The notes: generated by a model from the letters alone, not told the origin. A DNA stretch of 64,000 nucleotides from LZORAL124-50-18 sp051208045 (GCA_051208045.1 JBPJFY010000010.1:1-64000), one strand, 5' to 3'. Positions 17,901 to 26,412 are shown, counted from the stretch's first letter. A program made the numbers and translations.

Positions 17901-18742
17901 GTGATGGAAACAGTTTTGGTGCCCTTGTAGCGAACTTCGGTGAAGAAGTGTGCATCAGGTGTACGCGTCTGAGGTACGTTAGACCCCCAAGCGATAATGT
18001 AGTTGGAGTTGTACCAATCCGCTGACTCTGGTACGTCGGTCTGCTCACCCCAGGTCATGGGTGATGACGGAGGCAAGTCACAGTACCAGTCATAGAAGCT
18101 CATGCACACACCGCCAATCAACGACAGGTAGCGTGATCCAGCTGCGTAGGACACCATCGACATCGCTGGAATCGGAGAGAAGCCGAGTACACGATCCGGG
18201 CCATAGGTTTTAGCGGTATACACGTTCGCTGAAGCGATAATTTCGTTGACTTCATCCCAGGAAGATCGAATAAAACCACCCATGCCGCGTTTGGATTTAT
18301 AGGATGTGGCTTTTTCCTTGTTTTCAACGATGGATGCCCAGGCTTCCACTGGCTGCATATTGCGACGCGCTTCACGCCAGAGTTTCAGCAGCGGTTTACG
18401 AACCATCGGATACTTCACCCGATTGGCACTGTAAATGTACCAGGAGTAACTGGCACCACGCTGGCACCCTCGGGGTTCATGGTTAGGCAGATCCGGGCGT
18501 GTTCGCGGATAGTCAGTTTGCTGGGTTTCCCAGGTAATCAAACCGTTTTTGACGTAGATCTTCCAGGAACAGGAACCAGTACAGTTAGCGCCATGTGTGG
18601 ATCGTACGATTTTGTCATACTGCCACCGAGCACGGTAAGCGTCTTCCCAGGCACGGTTCTCATTGGTAGTTTCGCCATGTCCGTCAGCAAACTCTCCTTG
18701 TTTCTTCTTGAAAAATTGTAATCGATCTAAAAATTGACTCAT
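14984..18742 (-). CDS. narG: Respiratory nitrate reductase, alpha subunit (Mo-bis-MGD catalytic)
   Basis: This 1252-residue catalytic subunit reduces nitrate to nitrite on the cytoplasmic face of the membrane. The N-terminal HGANCTGSCSW motif, with a His in place of the first Cys, is the ligand set of the FS0 4Fe-4S cluster. The molybdopterin-binding domains extend to the C-terminal dinucleotide-binding domain (about 1080-1240, SRGGPIIWMSEVDAQ). An in-frame ATG at 18763 exists, but ATG 18742 has GAGGAG just upstream and gives the normal N-terminus MSQFLDRLQFF. No Tat signal peptide is present, which fits the cytoplasmic membrane-bound Nar type rather than Nap. Expression should come from the narK promoter with its FNR box. 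Confidence 0.97.
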   Translation of the reverse strand: MSQFLDRLQFFKKKQGEFADGHGETTNENRAWEDAYRARWQYDKIVRSTHGANCTGSCSWKIYVKNGLITWETQQTDYPRTRPDLPNHEPRGCQRGASYSWYIYSANRVKYPMVRKPLLKLWREARRNMQPVEAWASIVENKEKATSYKSKRGMGGFIRSSWDEVNEIIASANVYTAKTYGPDRVLGFSPIPAMSMVSYAAGSRYLSLIGGVCMSFYDWYCDLPPSSPMTWGEQTDVPESADWYNSNYIIAWGSNVPQTRTPDAHFFTEVRYKGTKTVSITPDYAEVSKLTDMWLNPKQGTDAALAMAFGHVILKEFHLEKPSQYFQDYARQYTDSPMLVLLEEHSGETLKSTRFLRASDLAKNFGNENNPEWKTLAYDETSKKLVAPNGSIGFRWGEKGKWNLEEKEGTKGAETKLRLTLIDDSDGVAGVAFPYFGGQEHEYFNANPQDELQVRNVPYKALKLADGTEAKVATVYDLMMANYGIDRGLGGGNVAASYDDNVPYTPAWQESITGVKRDKVIQVAREFADNADKTHGRSMVIVGAAMNHWYHMDMNYRGLINMLIMCGCIGQSGGGWAHYVGQEKLRPQTGWQPLAFALDWSRPPRHMNSTSFFYMHTGQWRHEKLNAKEVLSPLADKEAFPEHMVDWNVRSERMGWLPSAPQLNKNPLQISKDAKAAGMEPKDYVVEKLKSGELKFASEAPDSPENFPRNLFVWRSNLLGSSGKGHEYMLKYFLGTKNGVMNEDLGKAGGPKPTEVEWVDDAPIGKLDLVTTLDFRMSSTCVYSDIVLPTATWYEKDDMNTSDMHPFIHPLTAATDPAWEARSDWEIYKGIAKAFSKVAEGNLGVETDVVTVPLLHDTAGELGQPLHVKDWKKGECDLIPGKTAPNIVAVERDYPNVYKKFTSIGPLLDKLGNGGKGINWDTNEEIQLLGDLNHRVTEPGVSEGRPRLDSAIDASEMILSLAPETSGNVAVKAWDALGEFTGLDHTHLAKPKHDEKIRFRDIVAQPRKIISSPTWSGLEDEHVSYNAGYTNVHELIPWRTLTGRQQYYQDHPWMQAFGEQFVSYRPPIDTKTIKPIMNKKSNGNPEIALNWITPHQKWGIHSVYTDNLLMQTLSRGGPIIWMSEVDAQKVGIEDNDWVEVFNVNGAIACRVVVSQRVNEGMTMMYHAQERILNIPGAETTGTRGGHHNSVTRVVLKPTHMIGGYAQQAYGFNYYGTVGCNRDEFVVVRKMSKVDWLDGPNGDALPQPLPEEV

Positions 18743-18800
18743 GGAATTCTCCTCAGGCCTCACTAATTCCAGATAACTTTGTCTGGCCTGTTATCAGACC

Positions 18801-18838
18801 AATAAAAGGGTAGAAGAAATCGAGAATTCTTCTACCCT
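18801..18838 (-). terminator. Hairpin between narK and narG (attenuator-like)
   Basis: A perfect 12-bp stem (18827-18838 with 18807-18818) and 8-base loop are followed on the minus strand by TTTTATT. It lies after the narK stop and before narG and resembles a partial terminator or RNA-processing hairpin that sets the narK:narGHJI ratio. Confidence 0.6.
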
Positions 18839-18852
18839 GGTTGTTGCCGATC

Positions 18853-20460
18853 TTAGGGGTTTTTGTATTCAGCGCCTGGTCTCAGGTAGAACCACCAGTT
18901 AATGATTACACACAGCCCGTAGAACACAGCGAAGCCGTACAGTGCGTATTCCGGTGTAGTGGCTTTAATCTGCTCACCGAACACTTTAGGAATAATGAAA
19001 GCACCGTAGGCTGCTACCGCAGATGTCCAACCCAGCACGGGGCCCGCTTGCTCACGGTCAAAAACCATGGCGATGGTGCGGAAGGTTGAACCGTTACCGA
19101 TCCCTGTCGCTGCAAACAGCACCAGGAACAGAACAAAGAAGGGAACGAAGTACTCTTCTGGTGTTGCGGAAGAGTAAGCGGCCTTCATGAAATAGGCTAC
19201 CCCAAGAGCTGCTGCTACCATCACGATGGAGCAAATCTGGGTAACCAAGGCTCCGCCAAGTTTATCAGAGATCCATCCGCCCACTGGGCGAATCAATGCG
19301 CCAATGAACGGTCCCATCCAGGCAAACATCAAGGCTGAAGGGCCGTTGGGGTTGACCGTGTCGTGCGTCATCACACCATCCGCGCCCATCACGTGTGAGT
19401 AACCGAAAATCACCTTGATCGCCAGCGGGAACGCTGCTGCGTAACCGATGAATGAGCCGAATGTCATGGTGTAAATCACCGACATTACCCACGTGTGCTT
19501 GTGGTTGAATATCTTGTATTGACGGTTAAGGCTTGTTTTGATCTGACCAGGCAGAAGCTTCAACAAAAATACTGTCATCGCGATAACGATGGGCAGCACA
19601 ATCCACTTGCTGATACCAAACCCGGAACCACCCACTTTTTCTGGCAGCATCAGCCAGAGGCCGAAAGTAGCACTGAAGAAGCCAATTAACAGCATTCCGG
19701 TGATGATGGAGAAAGACCCTACAGGGGAAGGCAGATCGGGTGTTACATGTTCAGCCTTGATGTTGTTCATGCCAAACCAGCCTGCAAAGGCCAGAGGAAT
19801 CAGAAGTAACAACCACACGAACCCGGCGTTGTGGATGAACGTTTCGGAACCTGCAGGAATCTTACCGATCAGGGTGCCAGACGTATTCACCAGCGTCATG
19901 GATTCACCGCCGAACAAACCAAAGGTCATGACCAGCGGAATCAGAATCTGCATGGTGGTGACACCGAAGTTCCCCAGGCCAGCGTTCAGCCCCAGAGCCA
20001 GACCCTGCTGCTTTTTCGGGAAGAAGAAGCTGATGTTTGACATCGAAGAAGCAAAGTTACCACCACCGAAGCCAGACAATAATGCCAGAATCTGGAAAAC
20101 CCAGAGCGGCGTATTCTGGTCTTGCAGCGCAATGCCGGTGCCAATGGCTGGCAGCATCAACAATGCCGTGGTGAAAAAGATCGTGTTTCTACCACCCGCC
20201 AGGCGAATGAAGAAACTGCTGGGAATACGCAGCGTGGCACCGGTTAAACCCGCAATCGCCATGAGCGTAAACAGTTCCGACTGAGCAAAAGGGAAGCCCA
20301 GATTCAACATCTGTACTGTAATAATACCCCAGTACAACCACACAGCGAATCCGCAGAGCAAGCTGGGAATTGAAATCCAAAGATTTCGAGTCGCAACTTT
20401 CTTGCCTTCGGATTCCCAGAACTGGGTGTCTTCGACATCCCATTTTTGTATATCAGACAT
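18853..20460 (-). CDS. narK: Nitrate/nitrite MFS transporter NarK
   Basis: This is a 535-residue major-facilitator transporter with about 12 helices plus a longer cytoplasmic N-terminus and a few extended loops compared with the 463-residue E. coli protein. Both nitrate-signature motifs are present: GFGGGNFASSMSNISFFFP in the first half and ATGIGNGSTFRTIAMVF in the second. It imports nitrate and/or exchanges it for nitrite for the cytoplasmic NarGHI active site. It is the first gene of the narKGHJI unit, separated from narG by a hairpin. A perfect FNR/ANR box lies 137 bases upstream. The single NarK cannot be assigned to symport or antiport from sequence alone. Confidence 0.94.
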   Translation of the reverse strand: MSDIQKWDVEDTQFWESEGKKVATRNLWISIPSLLCGFAVWLYWGIITVQMLNLGFPFAQSELFTLMAIAGLTGATLRIPSSFFIRLAGGRNTIFFTTALLMLPAIGTGIALQDQNTPLWVFQILALLSGFGGGNFASSMSNISFFFPKKQQGLALGLNAGLGNFGVTTMQILIPLVMTFGLFGGESMTLVNTSGTLIGKIPAGSETFIHNAGFVWLLLLIPLAFAGWFGMNNIKAEHVTPDLPSPVGSFSIITGMLLIGFFSATFGLWLMLPEKVGGSGFGISKWIVLPIVIAMTVFLLKLLPGQIKTSLNRQYKIFNHKHTWVMSVIYTMTFGSFIGYAAAFPLAIKVIFGYSHVMGADGVMTHDTVNPNGPSALMFAWMGPFIGALIRPVGGWISDKLGGALVTQICSIVMVAAALGVAYFMKAAYSSATPEEYFVPFFVLFLVLFAATGIGNGSTFRTIAMVFDREQAGPVLGWTSAVAAYGAFIIPKVFGEQIKATTPEYALYGFAVFYGLCVIINWWFYLRPGAEYKNP

Positions 20461-20596
20461 AGTGCTTCTCCGTTTAGTTGTCGTATCTGATAGTGTGAAA
20501 ATCTTGGGTTATCTGCTGAAACGGTCAGCAATTGGACGGATGTCCCAATAACCATAAAAACATGGTCTTAGTATTACGTCTGGCAGATTATTTTTA

Positions 20597-20610
20597 TTGA
20601 TGAATATCAA
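20597..20610 (-). promoter_or_regulatory. FNR/ANR box for narK
   Basis: TTGATGAATATCAA matches the TTGAT-N4-ATCAA consensus at all 10 positions. It lies 137 bases upstream of the narK start. A start near 20562 would place it at -41.5, with the AT-rich TAATACTAA as a possible -10 region. Anaerobic activation of narKGHJI is the expected role. Confidence 0.85.
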
Positions 20611-20793
20611 TTGTGTAGCGAGTAGAAGTGCTTAAAAATCAGAAGGGTATAAATGGGTACTTGGGGGTGGTAGTTTATAAGATGCTGAAATATAAAGGGC
20701 ACATTAGCTTGATGTTTATCAAATAACCTTGCTGTTCGAGAGGTATACTTAGTTGTAGGTACCACCAATTTTCCCTCGGTTGTTTTGAGGTAT

Positions 20794-20807
20794 TTGATTC
20801 TCATCAA
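20794..20807 (+). promoter_or_regulatory. FNR/ANR box for narX within a larger inverted repeat
   Basis: TTGATTCTCATCAA matches the FNR/ANR consensus at all 10 positions, 45 bases before the narX ATG. It is the left arm of a longer, almost perfect inverted repeat: TGATTCTCATCAAT is mirrored by ATTGATTGAGAATCA (20812-20826) with one extra base. The second arm contains a degenerate FNR-like site, so cooperative or alternative binding is possible. Confidence 0.82.
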
Positions 20808-20852
20808 TCGAATTGATTGAGAATCATAAGACACTGTAGGTAGGCGGCCTAT

Positions 20853-22742
20853 ATGTACAGAAATACCATGAATCTTCGCTCCCTATCTCTCACCTTTCAC
20901 GCAGGTTTAATCATGAGCCTGATCGTGACTATTGCTACCGCGGGCATGTTCGCGGCGGTCATGATTGTTGAAGGCATTGAAGGGGTGCCGGCGGATATCA
21001 ATCAGGCTGGCTCTTTGCGGATGATGTCTATGCGTATTGCGCATGCTTACGATCGAAACTACTCAGTCAGTGAGGTCGAATTTCAGGAAAATATGCAGGC
21101 GGAAATCGGCGCATTTGAAGCTCGCCTCAATTCGCCTTCCTTTAAGGAGCTTGAAAACTCACACGACAATCTCGGGATTGGCCAGTCACTGAAGGTAGTA
21201 AATGAAGAATGGGCGACGATAAAAAAAGCGCTGTTGGACCGTGAGTACCGGCCCAGCCAGTCTATTGTCATGATGCACTACTTTGCTTCTCAGGTTGATC
21301 AATTCGTCTATCTCGTTCAAACCTACGCAGACAAACATTTGCGGGAAATGCGCCTGATCATCGGTTTGTCACTGATTTTAACCTTACTTGCCGCCGCCTT
21401 TGCCGTGTATCGACTCTATTACAAAATTGTCCGGCCCTTGAGGCATCTGGTCACCTCCGCTGTCGCCATACAGGAAGGCGATTTTTCAAAGCGAGTACAT
21501 TATGACGGGGAAGGCGGGAATGAACTTGGCCAGCTTGCCGCCGCATTTAACTCAATGGCCTCAAAACTTGCGGTGACCTACGAGAGCCTCGAAAACAACG
21601 TCAACGAAAAAACGCGCGAGTTACGCCACAGAAATCAAGCGTTGGATTTTTTATACACTACGGCAAAACTGCTGTCAGATGTACCGAATTCCCGGGATAA
21701 CCTGACTAGTATCATCAGTAAACTGGAAGCAACGGCAGACCTTAAAAATATTGTTCTGTGTTTGAACAACACGGTGCCTGAAGCGCGCATGACCTCTATC
21801 TTTTCGGCATCGGATAAGGGGGATGAGGGGTATCGACTGTGCCTGCAAAAACCAAGTTGTGCCGGTTGCTATCGCCTGGGTGGCCTGACAAACAGCGGAA
21901 TTGATCTCCATCCTTCCAGCAGAGTCGTTCAGATCAGTTACAAAAACTACGAGTTCGGATCGCTCTATTACGAAGTAAATTCGCCCTCTGCAGATGAAAG
22001 CTGGTGCCATCAACTGGTGAAAACACTGGCAGAAAACCTCGGCACCGCGTTTTACAGCCTGAAACAAAATGAACATGAACATCGACTGATGTTGATCGAA
22101 GAGCGCACCACCATTGCTCGTGAGCTGCATGATTCGCTGGCTCAATCGCTCTCTTTTCAGAAGTTCCAGTTGTCTCGATTTCAGATGATGCTGGAAGAAG
22201 ATCAACCTAAATCCGAACTGTTGGATGTCATAAAGGATCTTCGGCAAGGGCTCAACAGTGCCTATAGCCAGCTACGAGAGCTGCTTACTTCTTTCCGCCT
22301 AAAGTTGACTGACCCCGGGTTGGAGCCGGCACTTAAAGGAGCCGTCGCTGAGTTTTCTCAACGAGGGGAGTTAAAAATTGATCTGGATTATCGAATTCGC
22401 GATCTGAAGCTCTCCGCGAACGAGGAAGTTCATGTGTTGCAGATCGTGCGGGAAGCACTGTCCAACGTTGTAAAGCACGCCAAAGCTAAGCGGGCCAGTG
22501 TGACGCTGGTGCCTGTGGGGGCCCAGGATATTCAATTGTCCGTCGCAGATGATGGTGTTGGATTTCCGCCAGATCGTCGAAAAATAAACCATCACGGTCT
22601 GGCCATCATGGCGGAGCGCGCAAAAAATCTTTCAGGTTCCATCGATATACAACCTAATGAGCCCACAGGGACCGTAATCAGAGGCAATTTTCAATTAGGT
22701 TCACACATTTCGAGTAATGAGGTATCTATAGGCCATGTCTAA
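20853..22742 (+). CDS. narX: Nitrate/nitrite sensor histidine kinase NarX
   Basis: This is a 629-residue membrane sensor. Two transmembrane helices (about 15-38 and 166-187) enclose a periplasmic domain that opens with the P-box nitrate-binding segment GVPADINQAGSLRMMSMR. A HAMP domain (about 190-240), a cysteine-bearing central region (LQKPSCAGCYRL), a HisKA_3 dimerisation domain with the phospho-His in TIARELHDSLAQS and an HATPase domain with VADDGVGFP follow. It phosphorylates NarL in response to nitrate or nitrite. Start ATG 20853 has AGG at suitable spacing; ATG 20868 is an alternative. It overlaps narL by 8 bases and a perfect FNR box lies upstream. Confidence 0.94.
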   Translation: MYRNTMNLRSLSLTFHAGLIMSLIVTIATAGMFAAVMIVEGIEGVPADINQAGSLRMMSMRIAHAYDRNYSVSEVEFQENMQAEIGAFEARLNSPSFKELENSHDNLGIGQSLKVVNEEWATIKKALLDREYRPSQSIVMMHYFASQVDQFVYLVQTYADKHLREMRLIIGLSLILTLLAAAFAVYRLYYKIVRPLRHLVTSAVAIQEGDFSKRVHYDGEGGNELGQLAAAFNSMASKLAVTYESLENNVNEKTRELRHRNQALDFLYTTAKLLSDVPNSRDNLTSIISKLEATADLKNIVLCLNNTVPEARMTSIFSASDKGDEGYRLCLQKPSCAGCYRLGGLTNSGIDLHPSSRVVQISYKNYEFGSLYYEVNSPSADESWCHQLVKTLAENLGTAFYSLKQNEHEHRLMLIEERTTIARELHDSLAQSLSFQKFQLSRFQMMLEEDQPKSELLDVIKDLRQGLNSAYSQLRELLTSFRLKLTDPGLEPALKGAVAEFSQRGELKIDLDYRIRDLKLSANEEVHVLQIVREALSNVVKHAKAKRASVTLVPVGAQDIQLSVADDGVGFPPDRRKINHHGLAIMAERAKNLSGSIDIQPNEPTGTVIRGNFQLGSHISSNEVSIGHV

Positions 22743-23394
22743 TAATAATGATGATGAAATCAGGGTGCTGGTGGTAGACGACCACCCAATGATGCGTAGG
22801 GGAGTAGTGCAGCTGCTGGGGATGGATAAAACTATCAACCCTGTGGGGGAGGCAGTCAGCGGTGAAGAGGCCATTAAAAAGGCTGTTGAGCTGGACCCGG
22901 ATCTCATCCTGCTTGACCTCAATATGGATGGCATGAATGGTATTGATACCCTGATCGCTCTGCGGAACGCGGAGATCTATGCCAAGGTGCTTGTGTTCAC
23001 CGTATCAGACAGCGAAGAGGATGTGCTTGCAGCGTTAAAAGCGGGTGCCGATGGCTATGTTTTCAAAGATATTGAGCCTGAAGAGTTGATTGATTGTATC
23101 AAGCAGGCGATCCACGGCAAATCTGTGTTGTCGGATAAACTGGTCGGCATACTGGCTTCAGCCTTAAGAAACAAACCTGTGGTCAAAACGGCCGCAACGC
23201 CTACGCTGACGGATCGGGAAATCGAGATTCTCAAGCAGATTCGTGAAGGGAACAGCAACAAGATCGTCGCTCGCAATCTGGAGATCACGGAAGGCACCGT
23301 AAAGGTCCACGTGAAAAACATTCTGAAAAAACTGGGGCTGAAATCACGGGTAGAGGCTGCGGTCTGGGCAGTGGAGCACCCGGAAATGGTTTAA
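22735..23394 (+). CDS. narL: Nitrate/nitrite response regulator NarL
   Basis: This 219-residue response regulator has an N-terminal receiver domain (acidic pocket VVDDHPMMR, phospho-Asp in LILLDLNMDG, Lys in GYVFKDIEPEE) and a C-terminal LuxR/GerE helix-turn-helix (LTDREIEILKQIREGNSNKIVARNLEITEGTVKVH). It is read from a start overlapping the last codons of narX, so kinase and regulator are coupled. It should activate narK-narGHJI in nitrate together with FNR/ANR. A hairpin follows the gene. Confidence 0.95.
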   Translation: MSNNNDDEIRVLVVDDHPMMRRGVVQLLGMDKTINPVGEAVSGEEAIKKAVELDPDLILLDLNMDGMNGIDTLIALRNAEIYAKVLVFTVSDSEEDVLAALKAGADGYVFKDIEPEELIDCIKQAIHGKSVLSDKLVGILASALRNKPVVKTAATPTLTDREIEILKQIREGNSNKIVARNLEITEGTVKVHVKNILKKLGLKSRVEAAVWAVEHPEMV

Positions 23395-23409
23395 CTCTGT
23401 CCTCAGTAT

Positions 23410-23456
23410 CCCTTTATGAAAAAGGGCGAAAGCCAGGAAAGGTGTACTTTCCTGGC
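23410..23456. terminator. Paired hairpins between narL and the phasin gene
   Basis: CCCTTT/AAAGGG (23410-23426) is followed by a perfect 10-bp stem GCCAGGAAAG/CTTTCCTGGC (23432-23456) with a GTGTA loop. The convergent position suggests a two-way terminator, although the T-runs are short. Confidence 0.55.
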
Positions 23457-23476
23457 ATCAGATTGGAAATCCAGAA

Positions 23477-23860
23477 TCAAGCAGTTTGGGTGAACTGTTT
23501 ACCCGCATCATTGGCGGCTTTGTACAGGGATTGCGCTCCCTCTTTACCTTTAGCAACGACTTCCTCAACCAATACACTGGCCTTGTCTTTCAGTTCTGAA
23601 AGCTCCTCCATGTGGACTTTGCCAGCTTCCGAATATTTTTGCTGTAGATTCTCGGCAAAACCTTTTTGCAACTCGATCGCTGCATTGAAATCTTTTTCGT
23701 TGATCATACTTTCCACCAAAGACACGGTTTCACTCAGCGTGTCAGTGATGATTTCTGATTGTTTGGCAACCAGACTGGAAGCGAACTGAGCGTTCAGTTT
23801 GTACAAGTCAGTTGCAGGTTTCAGTACAGATTGCAGGGTTTCATTCAGTGCGTCAAACAT
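23477..23860 (-). CDS. Phasin family protein (PHA granule-associated)
   Basis: This 127-residue amphipathic, all-helical protein matches the phasin pattern. It starts with FDALNETLQSVLKPATDLYKLNAQ, has no cysteine and contains long heptad-rich helices (FNAAIELQKGFAENLQQKYSEAG). Phasins coat polyhydroxyalkanoate granules and control their size. No PHA synthase is in the window, so the substrate system lies elsewhere. A good Shine-Dalgarno (GGAG) precedes the ATG. It is monocistronic and convergent with narL. A similar but non-identical helical N-terminus is found in the HhH protein at 55004. Confidence 0.85.
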   Translation of the reverse strand: MFDALNETLQSVLKPATDLYKLNAQFASSLVAKQSEIITDTLSETVSLVESMINEKDFNAAIELQKGFAENLQQKYSEAGKVHMEELSELKDKASVLVEEVVAKGKEGAQSLYKAANDAGKQFTQTA

Positions 23861-24022
23861 GGGCCAAACTCCAAAATTAAAGCGGTAATTTGATGAAACA
23901 ACGGTGTGAGAGCGGTTAAGTGCTGCAAAGCAGCAATTCTCATTATAATTAGCCCAATGAGAGAGTCAAGCGATGAATGTTGCGTAGCAGCATAGCGTTG
24001 TATGCGCGACTGATGGTGTGAC

Positions 24023-24769
24023 CTAAGGGCAGGTCACCTGACACTGGTCACGGGATTTTACATCGCACGCCGTCGCACTGTAGGAGTAGGGAGAGTAACT
24101 TTGACTTTTGAAAGTGAAGTTCATTACTTCATTGGCCGGTAACTTCCCTTGCTTCTGCATTTTGTAGGGCGTGGGGCGATCTGAATCATGCTCCACAAAA
24201 CAAAGCGCGATGATTTTCATTGCGCCACAGTGATTAGTCGCTTCAATCTTAATCAGGTCTTCATCCCGAAAATCACGATAGGCCACACAATCCGTTGATT
24301 GCATGGTTTGCCTCGTGGTTTCCTTAACCGTGCCTTGAATGAGCTTCACATTGGCCGGCGCAGCTTGTGCACTCTCGCAGGCAGCCTCATCCACCTCTGC
24401 TTTTTGGCAGGTCTTTTGGCGCATGACGCTGTTTCTAATGGAGTCAGGCGTCATGGCGCAGTAATAGTTGCTGGCATACCGGTGCCCATCCAGAAATCGT
24501 TCCAAGCCGGTTTCCCCTTCCGCAATACGGGTTCGTAGCGCCGAGAGTTTAACTTCTGCTTCATCACATTTGGCGGAATAATATTGAAGCAGGGAGTTCA
24601 GATTGCCATTCTGCGTACAGTAATCAGCGTAACTGATTTTAAAATCCGGCGTGAGTTGGAGTGTTTTGTCACAGCCGGTGAGCGAAGTTGCCTGTGAGGG
24701 TAAGCAAACCGCCGAGGCTGCGAGCGTAATGCTTCCCAGTGACCACCAGTTAACTTTTTTCTTCTTCAT
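24023..24769 (-). CDS. Hypothetical secreted, cysteine-rich protein
   Basis: I do not recognise this 248-residue protein. A Sec signal peptide is clear (MKKKKVNWWSLGSITLAASAVCLPSQA, likely cut after SQA). The mature part has about a dozen cysteines spread along its length, with paired ones near the C-terminus (ATACDVKSRDQCQVTC), so a disulfide-bonded periplasmic or secreted protein is likely. A central helical segment (AEVKLSALRTRIAEGETGLERFL) may form a coiled coil. It lies alone between the phasin and an MBL-fold gene. No function is proposed. Confidence 0.65.
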   Translation of the reverse strand: MKKKKVNWWSLGSITLAASAVCLPSQATSLTGCDKTLQLTPDFKISYADYCTQNGNLNSLLQYYSAKCDEAEVKLSALRTRIAEGETGLERFLDGHRYASNYYCAMTPDSIRNSVMRQKTCQKAEVDEAACESAQAAPANVKLIQGTVKETTRQTMQSTDCVAYRDFRDEDLIKIEATNHCGAMKIIALCFVEHDSDRPTPYKMQKQGKLPANEVMNFTFKSQSYSPYSYSATACDVKSRDQCQVTCP

Positions 24770-24800
24770 GTGTGTGCCGGGGTTGAATGGGCGGACGGGG

Positions 24801-25847
24801 TTAATTTAGTTTTGTTCTGTAGTAATAAATTCCATCGCTTTCCTGACGCTGGATTTTACCAGCATAAAACAGACAATTCAGGTGCGCAACGGTTTCTCCC
24901 AATGCCATCATGAAATCGAATCCTGAAAGGTTTCGTGGAAACAGGTGGTTCATCACGCTTGCCGCAGAATTTGGCCTGTCCAGATGCTCCAAAACGCGCG
25001 TCAGTAGCTGTTGATGATGCAGGTTAAGCTCGTCCAGCCGCTGCTTCAAGCCGATAAAGGGGCGATTGTGTGCCGGCAATACCAATGTGTCATCTGCCAG
25101 TGTGTAGAACGCCTGCAGAGAGTCCAGATAATCCTGAACCGGATTGTTATTCTGTTCTGTGGCATACACGCTGATGTTTGGCGTTATACCCGGGAGAATC
25201 TGGTCGCCTGAAATCAGTATTTTCTGCACGGCATTATATAGGCAGACATGCTCCGGTGAGTGGCCACGCCCGATGACCACCTGCCAGGTGCCCAATTCGT
25301 CAGTTCTACTGAAAGGCAGGGCATCCCCCGCTTGAAGCCTCATATACCCAAGCGGCATGGGGGTGGTCACATTTCCAAAACCGCCGGTTCGATTGACCAG
25401 TTTTTCGATCAATGTTTCCGGCAATCCGGACCGTTGATAGTACTGCCTTTCCAGACTGCGCTCCGAGTCATTTCCCTCGATGGATAGGGCTCTGCCGACC
25501 CAATATTCCGTGCGACTCGTGTAGAGTGGCACGTTCCAGCGCTCACAAAGGTATCCAGCCTGGCCCATATGGTCCGGATGCATGTGTGTGAGCACAACCC
25601 CCTTTACTGGCTTATCACCGAGGAAATCCGCAAAAACATTCTCCCAGATACCCTGTGTGGTTTTTCCGCCCAAGCCAGTATCAACAATGAACCACCCATC
25701 ACTGTCTTCCAGCAAATAAAGATTGATATGGTCCAGGCGAAAGGGAAGTGGCATACGTAACCAAAATACGTTTTCCGATATTTTGGTGAGGGTGGCACGC
25801 TCGGGAACAGGAAACTCAGCGGTTAAACAGGCGGACGCAGTCGACAT
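24801..25847 (-). CDS. MBL-fold metallo-hydrolase
   Basis: This 348-residue metallo-beta-lactamase-fold enzyme has the dinuclear metal motif THMHPDHMGQAG, the following Asp strand (FIVDTGLGG), a second His in GRGHSPEHVCLY and the late motif LPAHNRPFIG. A C-terminal winged-helix-like part (LNHLFPRNLS and after) resembles that of lactamase-like lactonases and LACTB2-type hydrolases. The substrate is unknown. An earlier ATG at 25907 is in frame; ATG 25847 was chosen because the fold begins only at about residue 20 after it and GAGG lies at a suitable distance, but the choice is uncertain. It is monocistronic or shares a transcript with the secreted protein 31 bases downstream. Confidence 0.82.
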   Translation of the reverse strand: MSTASACLTAEFPVPERATLTKISENVFWLRMPLPFRLDHINLYLLEDSDGWFIVDTGLGGKTTQGIWENVFADFLGDKPVKGVVLTHMHPDHMGQAGYLCERWNVPLYTSRTEYWVGRALSIEGNDSERSLERQYYQRSGLPETLIEKLVNRTGGFGNVTTPMPLGYMRLQAGDALPFSRTDELGTWQVVIGRGHSPEHVCLYNAVQKILISGDQILPGITPNISVYATEQNNNPVQDYLDSLQAFYTLADDTLVLPAHNRPFIGLKQRLDELNLHHQQLLTRVLEHLDRPNSAASVMNHLFPRNLSGFDFMMALGETVAHLNCLFYAGKIQRQESDGIYYYRTKLN

Positions 25848-25995
25848 GTGATCAGGCCTCAGTAGGTGGATGTTTAAATCTGCATTGTTTACAGTGATAA
25901 CATACACCTACTAAGTTACCGGATTTACCTCGGGCTTGTAATTGACCATTTTGGAAAAAATACTAGCGAAAAGTGCCAATATGCTCTAAATGCGC

Positions 25996-26301
25996 TCAGG
26001 TACCGCGCATTTCATCGTGTGTTGCGGCCCAGAGTTCCTCCAAAGTGACCAGAATGTCTTTGACGAGTTTAACATCCAGCGTATCCGGAAGAAGTTCTGC
26101 ACTTTTCGGACCCAGTACGTTCGATTTGAAGGTCAGACGATAGGCAGTTGTATCGCTTTCATAACTTGCGAGTGTTTTGGCATTATGGATCAACTGTTCC
26201 AGACGCGTCGGAGCAGATAATCCACTGGCGGTTTCCAAAATGTTCAGTTTGGGCGGATTCTCCACTGCGAGTAGGTCTTTATAACTGGCAATTACCTTCA
26301 T
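25996..26301 (-). CDS. Hypothetical protein, about 101 aa
   Basis: This is a small soluble protein without recognised domains. It contains a hydrophobic helix pair (TRLEQLIHNAKTLASYESD and LVKDILVTLEELWAATHDEM) and a central strand-rich part. The longer reading (start 26355) would add 18 hydrophobic residues; ATG 26301, preceded by AGGAA, is more convincing. It is divergent from the substrate-binding protein gene at 26413. The function is unknown. Confidence 0.5.
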   Translation of the reverse strand: MKVIASYKDLLAVENPPKLNILETASGLSAPTRLEQLIHNAKTLASYESDTTAYRLTFKSNVLGPKSAELLPDTLDVKLVKDILVTLEELWAATHDEMRGT

Positions 26302-26412
26302 ATTGATCTGCGTTCCTTGAAAAAGTACCGTACTTAAGAGTATGTTTATAATCATAGCCTATACGAAGAGAAATGCGTCATTCCGCTGGAAAAACAAATT
26401 GGGAAATTCTGA

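Larger units (their letters stand above)
20461..20852. other. narK-narX divergent regulatory region
   Basis: This 392-base gene-free stretch separates narK (left) and narXL (right). It contains two perfect FNR/ANR boxes (listed separately). One NarL-like heptamer, TACCCAT, matches TACYYMT on the minus strand at 20653-20659. No other gene or repeat was seen. Confidence 0.75.
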
